Positions 48,170 through 64,000 of a stretch of DNA of 64,000 nt are shown piece after piece. Made by a program: the position numbers and the translations under genes. Every line of letters starts with the position of its first letter. Within the stretch, counting starts at the first letter, position 1. The notes under the pieces are model-generated. The model ran no database searches and was not told the origin of the DNA. It saw nothing but the letters and a program-made list of their open reading frames with translations. Origin of the DNA: Rhynchonema sp. JSB1_4 (taxonomy: Eukaryota; Nematoda; Chromadorea; Monhysterida; Xyalidae); assembly GCA_030248065.1 (NCBI GenBank), contig JASAMV010005787.1, positions 1-64,000 on the forward strand. Reading direction: 5' to 3'.

Positions 48170-48640
48170 TGAAATCTTCGCGCTTTTTTGGCGCTTTCGC
48201 GCTTCGCGCCGGGCGCGAACAGGGCGCGAGACCGATTTTCAATTTCGCGCCTGGGCGCGAAGAGGGCGCGACAGTTTTGTTTCAAATTTCGCGCTTTGAT
48301 AATGTAGTACAGTAGGCAGAATAGCACTCACAAACGTCAAAACATTGGATTTTTTACACCAGAAAATGACTAATAACCACCTTTATGCACCTCAATGAGC
48401 TGCGTTTTATGAATATTTCAGTATACTCACATGGAAGCATACACTTAAGCAATTAACTGCATCTTTGCCTTAACTACTGCAAGTTGGGCGCGAAATAAAG
48501 CGCGATAAAGCGCGACGTCGCGCTTCGCGCCTGGCGCGAAGAGGGCGCGAGTCCGATTTTTAATTTCGCGCTTGGGCGCGAAGCGCGAAATTGAACAGGG
48601 CGTGATGGTAAGATTCCAGGCGCGAGCCGATCACTACTCC
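48170..48640. repeat. GCGCGAA-rich direct repeats
   Basis: Two blocks (about 48170-48300 and 48485-48640) share GGCGCGAAGAGGGCGCGA and neighbouring text in direct orientation, separated by about 190 nt of ordinary sequence. Confidence 0.55.
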
Positions 48641-49586
48641 AGGACACTTTGCGTCAAAACTAATGCGTCAAGATGCACGACCAATGTCTACAGTATACAA
48701 CTGGAGTGAATGTTAGACCCATTCACCGCTTTCGGGACTGCAGCATGGATAAATGAATATCCACCGAGTCAAGTATACGTGTGTGATCGTGTGAGAACTC
48801 ATGTGAGTGTGTGCACTATGTCTAGATGCCACAAAACAATGGCTATGGCGCGCACAGCAACGGTCGGATGAGGTAATGTCAACAGTAGCAATTCCTATGA
48901 ATAAAATAACATTTTCAGAGTGAAAAATCGAGAAATTGTTGGATCCCGAAATAATTAGGACCCTGTGGTGCAGTTCCAATTTCACCCATATGCAGTCCTT
49001 ATTTTGTTTTTATTTTTCAAAATGCTGCAACTTGCAAAAAAAACAGCACACTAACGATTTTGGAGACCCAAACAACACGCTTGCAATTTATTTATAAGTA
49101 TATACTGTAGTTACATAGAAGACAACGTTGCTTTGACAACTGCCGTTGCATGATTTTGATTTGCAGTGCCGGTGAACTGTATCTGTGAGTTTTTGTGAAT
49201 CTATGTGAATCGGCGTTCTTCTCTATACACAAATCAAAAGAATTAGTACCTCAAAACAGTTATTCTTCCCTTCAGCGCCAGTGCCTTTTTTTACCAAGAT
49301 CAGAATGAATATGGAAATATTTTTTGCGCAACCACACGTTATCACATGCACTCCGTGACGACATTACGGTAAAAACCGAAAGTCAGCCAAGATAACACGA
49401 GAATCTTCGTAACTAATTGCTCTCTTGTATACGCGCGCACAGCTCATTCCACTTCTTTGTTCACACAAACAATGACAAAGCGTTCTACTCTACGTACAAC
49501 ACACCAAACCTTCAGACCTTACGAAAAGTAGGGAGGAGAGAAGAATTATTAAGATTGGGGATAAACGGAGGTAGAAATGGACAGAT

Positions 49587-51272
49587 TTAGTGGGCATTGA
49601 ACCGTCCACCGTTGAAGCTGAACCGCCGGCCAAGATTGCCGAATCGATTCCCATTGTTTCCGTTGTGTGGACTGCCGAAACGACCATTAGTTCCTGCAGT
49701 TAAGAAGGTAATCGAAAACAAAATATGTACGCACTATGTGGTTGTTAAGCAATTCCGCTTTTTTTGGATAAAACTCTAACTTCACCTCCTTTGTGATGTT
49801 TCATGAACTCCATCACCTCCTCAAACGAGGGCGGGTTGGGATTCGTCTGGCAACGCTCGCGCAGGTTGAATTTTCGACCATCTTGGCCTAAATTCGTACG
49901 CATATACATAGGTAGGTATCTTGCACTTTTGTTTCAAGATCGACTAAAATTCACTGCTTTCTTCTGTGAACAAAAAGCGCTTTTTGTCCGCATACCGTTA
50001 TTCTGTCCGCCGGTGCAGAACGGCGGTGGCAGCACGTCACACGTGGCACCGACGCCGGCGAACTGTTGCTCCAGTTCTTCGGCACACGTGCACATGGCCT
50101 GATGTCGTTGGTCTTTCTCGGTCGAGCATTCGCTGAAATATCGTTGTTTTTTTTGCTGCAAACTCTGATTTAACTGGCTTTGTTGCTGAAAAAGAAAGTC
50201 AAATAGCGTACCCATTCGGATCGCACTGTTGGATGACGGAACAAACCTGCTCGTATGCTTGTTGGGGGTTCAACTGTTCAGGCTTAATGCGACCCTGTGA
50301 GGCTTCTTGCATGCACGAAAAGACTTCGTCGCGGACGGATGGACATTTGGCATTAATGATTTGAGGTGCATAGGCCATCATAAGGAATCTGTGGTAAAAA
50401 TACAAAGATAGATTTGTGGGTCACAAACCGGAGGATTCATAGCAACTCACTTTTTCGCATCGCCTCCCTTGCCACCGTGAGGAGCACCAGGACCGCCGAA
50501 CTCAGGCAGCTCAACCTGCAAATTTCGATTGAATGTAAGTAACACGTTCATTTTTGTAAAATTGATGATGATGATGATATAATGATTGATAAAATTGAAC
50601 AATAAAAAGCAATTCGCGAGGCAAAATCTCTCACGTACGCCTTGGCGAGCCATACACTCGCGTTTGAATTCGCGCACGTCAATGTTCAGATTCGCGTCCC
50701 GTACACATTGACGCAGCTGGAGCATCATTCGTATTTTCTCCAGGAATTTACTACCTGGCCGGTCTTCGTCATCATCTGCAACTTTATCGTATGAATTTTG
50801 TAGTTTTAACAAATTGTTTTTGTTTGACATTAAAGCTGGAGAGGAACAAAAACATATGCATAACGAAACTGAACTCACCAGCAGCATCAAGATTAAAATC
50901 TGGGGATTCGGCGGCATCCAGGCAGCTGAAAAGCAAAATATTTTTTTTGCAAAATGCCCTGGATATTTATGAAATTAGCTCTTTTGCATATTTGTACAGT
51001 ACATTCGTTTGCATTGTTTGAGGGATCGCATCATTTGTGTCGCGTCGTCTTCACTCAGGTCACCGAACATTTGGGACATTTGTTCCTTGACGCATTGTTT
51101 GCTTTGCTGGCAAGCACTGTTGCCTTGATCTTGCGCCTGAAATGTGTACATGTTCGAAATAAAAAAAGGCCTAACTGACAAGGACAATGAACAAATGATG
51201 CAGAAAAAATCATGCGCAGCTCACCGTGACCAGAAGTGCCAGACAGGCACATTGGGCAATCTGTAGCTTCAT
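49587..51272 (-). CDS. secreted cysteine- and glycine-rich protein, paralog 2
   Basis: Nine minus-strand exons: 51225-51272, 51003-51136, 50879-50925, 50639-50775, 50451-50515, 50212-50388, 49996-50132, 49786-49887, 49587-49693 (TAA). Total 317 residues. Exon order and every junction phase match paralog 1, and the Cys-rich parts align closely (CQQSKQC, RECMARQG, AKCPSVRDEVFSC, CTCAEELEQQF, PPFCTGG). The Gly-rich block of exon 5 is 65 nt here against 278 nt in paralog 1, and exons 8 and 9 have also lost Gly-rich segments. Signal peptide MKLQIAQCACLALLV. A conserved promoter lies about 1.28 kb upstream because of inserted elements. Function unknown. Confidence 0.8.
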
Positions 51273-51350
51273 GTTGATTTTTTCAGTTCGAACAGAGAAT
51301 AATTTTGACTTGAACAGAGAATAATTTCGATTTGTCAATGGCAGGGATGG

Positions 51351-52432
51351 TACCGGTACACTACCAGCTGCAATTTTAGGCTGTTTGAAGCCTGCGCCTG
51401 CAGAGCCTGCATTCAGGCTCATGACCCTGTGCAGGCTCAATGCGAAAGATCAGCAGGCGCAGGCTCGCATGCACAGGTGTACTTGCGTTCGCTGAGCCTG
51501 CGCAGCCTGTAACTGCTTATGTAAGGGCGCCCTTAGTCATAGTGGAAAATGGAAAATGGAAATGAAAATATTCTATGTCCAAGTTTTCCATTTTCCATTT
51601 TCCACTATGACTAAGGACGCCCTAGGTACAGTGCATGTGAGCCCGCATGTACGTAAGTACCGCGCCCGCTACCGTGTCTTTTGTGTTGAGACTGCGCAGG
51701 CTCACGAGCCTGGATGCGCCTGCACGCACTCTACAGGCGCAGGCCTCAAACAGCCTAAAAATTGCAGCTGGTATACGAAATAATTTCTATCACTGCCTTG
51801 CACTGACGCCGATCTCACAATACAATAGCGTTAGCGTGTTAGCGCGTTAGCGTGCGAGATACGCACGCTTTTGGGCTCACAATACAAGAAGCTGATTAGC
51901 GCGAGTCCTGTTTTTGAAGTCATTTTGTATTTTTCTTCTAATTTCTTTCATATTTTTCATTTTGTTATTTTCTGATATCGCTTATCTTTGTTAGGCGCTG
52001 AAAACCGCACAGCACAAAGAAGCAGTCAAGCAACACAATTTGTTGAAATGAACTGCACCCGGATTAAGTTTGTATTGTAAATGGAAACGCATTTTGTTGA
52101 TTAACGTGCGGCTCAATAGCGCGCACGTTAACGCGCTTTTCATTCCATTTTCTAATTGTGAGTGCAAAAGCGTGCGGGAAAAGCGTGCACGCTGATCAGC
52201 AATTCGCTAACACGCCAACGCGCTGCATTGTGAGATCGGCTTAAAATACGCCCAATGCCCACGTCAGACGCAGCGTAAACCGCCCGCAGTTCTGAAACAT
52301 TGCACACAGCTGCTTAGCTGGCTGGCAAGCTGCCTGTGTGTTTGCCGTCCGAATGTTTCAAAAGTTTGATTTTCGGGCATCAACTATGGGGCTTACCTCA
52401 CTGCACGGCAGCAATTTGGGAAAATTTTTTAT
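51351..52432. mobile_element. cluster of nested fold-back elements upstream of paralog 2
   Basis: Absent from unit 1. Contains an outer palindrome 51362-51776 (CTACCAGCTGCAATTTTAGG and inverse) with an inner one at about 51523-51626 (GGGCGCCCTTAGTCATAGTG and inverse), and a third at about 51805-52246 (GCCGATCTCACAAT and inverse). Non-coding. Confidence 0.7.
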
Positions 52433-52554
52433 ATTGTAATTTTCGAACCGAGTCAACCGAAACACGATGATCAGAGTCAACCATTGTGTGGTAGTATTGT
52501 TGTGCTGGTGACAAACTACATAGAATGGAGTTATAAGTGCAAATTTTGCGCTCA

Positions 52555-52605
52555 ATTTATAGCACTCGATGGTCGGTCGGAAGCAGCCAAGTCTCATTGA
52601 CGTCA
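52555..52605 (-). promoter_or_regulatory. conserved CRE-like site and TATA box of paralog 2
   Basis: Minus-strand TGACGTCA (52598-52605) and TATAAAT (52555-52561), with the same spacing and flanks (including GCGCGAAGCGCGAAAAAATT nearby) as in paralog 1. It lies 1.28 kb from the ATG at 51272, so transcripts from it must include or splice out the fold-back cluster. Confidence 0.55.
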
Positions 52606-53250
52606 CCAGATGCGCGAAGCGCGAAAAAATTTGTTTTTCTGGCATGCACATACCTGCATTAACCTTTTGTGACATAATGGTGTTATCATTTATTTGCATA
52701 GTCTGCTTGACAGACAGAATGATGCCCATTTGGTACATGGAGGATACGCCATGCCCTGACCTCTGCCCGCAGACAACATCAGCAGTCAAACATTAACCTC
52801 AGACTGGTCGGAAACCGTAGAATCTGTACAATAGTACCAGATGTCACTACACAAGTCCGGCCTCAGGCGAAATTTTTTCAATTTTTGAAAAATATTTTTA
52901 TCGATTTCATCTATCCTGAACATCATTTGCCACACTTTCTCTAATAAAAAAATTTTCGTCAAAAAAATTTAAAAAATTTTTTTAAAAAAAGCTAGTTAAT
53001 TAAAAGTTTTTCAACCCTGGTCGTGTTGCGTATTTAGTTTTTGTACAACTTTCCCATGTGCGCCCCCTTCTGAAACTCGGCCCCCAAAACCGCTGCCATA
53101 AGCTCACAATTTGTCCACTGACATTATAACCTCGCGCTTTACCACTGACGCAACCCCCTGGATTCGCCCATTTTCTGCTCCTAAACCGAAGTAAATCGAA
53201 TAAACAAAGTTTGCAGCATAAAAATTTTTTGGTGAAAAGATGAGTACAAT

Positions 53251-53942
53251 CAGGGTTGAATTAAAAAAATTTATTGTGGTACTTTTTTAAATTTTTCAAA
53301 AAACATTCTAAATCTTTTTTAAAATCACTTTTTATTCCGGACCCGAATGGGTTCGACAGGTACGAAGTTTCTAAAATCGCAGTTTTTAGTAATGTCCTGT
53401 GGCACACAAGAGGGAACGTTTCCACTGACTTTGTTTGGCATCGATCGGTATGTTTGCATCCAGCGGTCGTGATATCTGCTCGCTTTAGCACATGGTGGTA
53501 ACTCAGTGGGTGTGTGCTGCAAGTACGAAGGTCAACCTGCTGGCTGTGAGTTTGTGGAGGTGAAAGGCGACAAGACCTACAACGTACTTATGTATTTCTT
53601 GCCACTAAAATGGTAAATGACCAAACCTGGGCCAATGCAAACACCCTAACAAAGTGGAGTGCCAGATATCCACTGGATATGAGGTGTCTGGTCGATTATA
53701 GTGCGCCTATCTGAGTCTCTCACAGCACCATTCCAAACCGAATTACAATACAACCGTTTTTTTGAGAAGCACGAACGATTATATATACGTGCACAGAAGC
53801 ACCCATTTTAACCTTAAAAAGTCAGTAAAAGACAAAAAAATCTTAAAAAAAGTGGACCGACATCGTTCTAAAATGATGAAATTAAAACAAATCCCAAACT
53901 TTTTTCAAAAAACTTTTTTTACTTTTTTTAAATCCTACCCTG
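53251..53942. mobile_element. hAT-like AT-rich element, copy in duplication unit 2
   Basis: Termini CAGGGTTGAA and CCTACCCTG, with flanking 8-mers AGTACAAT and ATTACCAT that match at six of eight positions, consistent with an aged target duplication. The homologous place in unit 1 (about 47472) has no insert. Confidence 0.6.
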
Positions 53943-54330
53943 ATTACCATGACGTAACTCTATTTTTCATATTTACTGTCGCCAGACAGAATGTTTTTTT
54001 GCTAAATTGTGAATTGAATGATGTTCACATTTATTCTGAGCACCCGTGTTGACTTCGAGTGTTGTGGAGAACTCATTCTGCGATGTGACGTTCACGTTTA
54101 TATTATGTGTTTGTGTCATGTGCATGTGGTTATCTGTTGCGGACTTTTTCTGTCTCAGTTCATATTTTACATCGATTGACTTTACAAAACAGAGACTCCA
54201 TCCACGCAAGCTGTGCTTACGAAAAATTCCGCAAGCCCATTGACGCAATTGCATCTTTTCCGAACAAGTTTAGTGTGTTTCCATTGGGAAATTACGATAG
54301 GAAATTGAACATCAAGAACGAGCGATAACG

Positions 54331-55139
54331 GATTATTGGGCCGAATTCTCGAAAGCCAATTATCATGTAAGAACGTAATCATTGCGCGCAAGCGAAATTG
54401 AATTCTCAAAACTCAACAGCCATTGTACAGTCTACAACTGGAATGCGAAATGCGGCTGTACCAGGGCAAGCCAATTGTCGAAAAAAGCTTTCCACCTCGG
54501 TGCATGAAGTCCCTTTTAATCCCAAAACGTGCGCGTGTGTTTTGAGCAAGGCTGCTGTTCGCCTAAGTTCGCAACAAATTGAGGTCAGCCAGCTGGAAGT
54601 TGTCATCATGCGCCCTTTCGCTGGCACACTTTTGATTGTCGATTGCAGAATTGAATTCTGCTAGCGAAAGCTATATTCTCGAACTTGCTCCCAATCATTG
54701 CGCGCAAGTGTGGGCGAGAAACCGGCCCACTTTTGACATATTACAGTAGGTCTGAGCTTTGTGTCCGAAAATATTCTGTTTTCAGTTCTCCCGTGCTGAT
54801 ATGATTTTGTGTAATTGCATCATAACGCACGAAGTCGAAACAGGCTGACGTCAATTTTTTCACAAATTTCAAAATGCAAACTCAAAATTGGATGTGCTGG
54901 TAATTGGAAAAGAAAAGAAACAACGCGTGAAATTATGGCAGCAAAATGAATGGATACGCGCCTGAACCACGTAAATCGTTTCAAATGAAGAACAACAGCA
55001 GCACAAAAGCGACGAATATACAACCAACGCAACGATCAATTGTAGCACAAGAGCAGCAACAAATGAAATACGTTAAATTTGTTAAAAAACGATAGCAAAA
55101 AATCAAAAGCTTTTCCCAGAAAAAATGGAGATCGCGAGA
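54331..55139. other. spacer before the ATIC 3' end
   Basis: Short fold-back material around 54350-54715 (CATTGCGCGCAAG motif twice). No exon or polyadenylation signal clearly assigned. Confidence 0.45.
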
Positions 55140-63359
<8,220 letters not shown>

Positions 63360-64000
63360 CTGCAATGGCGAATATTGTGAAAAAGCTGGTAATTGATTAA
63401 TGATTATGCGAATGATGTTGCGCTTTTCAGTAATGATAGAACCAGCGCGAAGTACAGATGGGCATGATAACAATGACCTGCTGCCTAGATGCGCTTGGTC
63501 ATCTGGTCAATTCGTGACAGTCGCTTGGTGATGTTTCACGCATGTTACGTCACGTCCTTTATTAACTCTAAACCACCGTGATCTGGAGACACACACCAGC
63601 GTTGGTCTTGTCAGATGTCGATTATTTCCATTCTTATTGCGTTTGGCAAAATGTTTTTGACATCTTTTGAGATTATCAGGCTTTCGATAAGCGTTATTTG
63701 CTCATTAGTGGCCACGAATGCGGGTCGGTATGTCCGTCCCCGCTCGCCTTTTTTTTCCCCCTTTTTCTCCTCCTCCCTTCTAATGATCGAGTAATTGAGT
63801 TTCCGAATTATTTTTGCTCCTAATTACTGCTTATGATCGACGAAAAAAAAAAAAAAACACCCTTCCCCCCTGAACGGGGCAGCACACCGCGCACACCACC
63901 CAAGGCGAACCGAATGCGTGAAAATATCGGATTTTAAGATTCCGGAAAATAAATGAAGAGAGACACCAACGTCTCTTTAAGTTTTATGTTCACGGACTTC
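63360..64000. other. ATIC upstream intron
   Basis: The first ATIC exon is not here; no sequence matching the N-terminal IMP cyclohydrolase region was seen. A poly-C/T and A-run region lies near 63750-63870. Nothing else recognised. Confidence 0.55.

Larger units (their letters stand above)
47060..49586. other. spacer between duplicated genes
   Basis: Holds the promoter of paralog 1 (47215-47258), the 5' flank shared with unit 2 to about 47870, a short palindrome at 48060-48105 and GCGCGAA-rich repeats at 48170-48300 and 48485-48640. No exon recognised from 47870 to 49586. Confidence 0.55.
49170..54330. repeat. segmental duplication, unit 2
   Basis: Counterpart of about 44540-47870. Extra material: about 1.08 kb of fold-backs at 51351-52432, AT-rich DNA near 52864-53019 and the hAT-like element 53251-53942. 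Confidence 0.75.

Overview
The window is nuclear DNA of an invertebrate animal. Genes are split into many short exons (about 40-300 nt) with GT-AG introns. Most acceptors read TTTCAG or TTTTCAG, and common donors are gtaagt, gtgagt and gttagt. Gene content (trypsin-inhibitor-like domains, an astacin, a DUF23/GT92 glycosyltransferase) and a degenerate TTAGGC tract suggest a nematode or another ecdysozoan. That placement is inference. Fold-back and miniature transposable elements fill introns and spacers. Gene models were built by hand by checking splice signals, reading phase and protein motifs.

Layout: 1-6.4 kb holds the end of an AT-rich element, two weakly supported minus-strand models, an 86-residue plus-strand gene (3373-3686) and a single-pass membrane protein on the minus strand (4031-6429). 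6.4-12 kb has no gene I can support. 12.05-34.7 kb holds two tandem paralogous plus-strand genes, each starting with the same two-exon signal peptide followed by serial 10-cysteine TIL domains, one per exon (16 domains in A, 12 in B). Dead exons, a triplicated exon and many mobile elements lie among them. 35.4-37.0 kb is a GT92 glycosyltransferase. 37.4-40.7 kb is an intact astacin on the minus strand. 42.05-43.6 kb is a second small membrane protein on the minus strand.

45.0-54.3 kb is a segmental duplication carrying two nine-exon minus-strand genes for secreted cysteine- and glycine-rich proteins. They keep a shared CRE-TATA promoter; in one copy about 1.1 kb of fold-back DNA separates it from the ATG. 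55.1-63.4 kb is the bifunctional purine enzyme ATIC on the minus strand, lacking only its N-terminal exon(s), which lie beyond the window. A complete LDLRA-trypsin gene on the opposite strand sits inside one ATIC intron, and a Ser/Arg-rich open frame sits inside another.

Functionally, much of the window concerns extracellular proteolysis: two poly-inhibitor proteins, a metalloprotease and a trypsin-like protease. Whether they act on one another cannot be read from sequence. The most unusual features are the phase-1 modular exons of the poly-TIL pair with visible exon birth and decay, and a hAT-like insertion whose target duplication coincides with an astacin splice donor.
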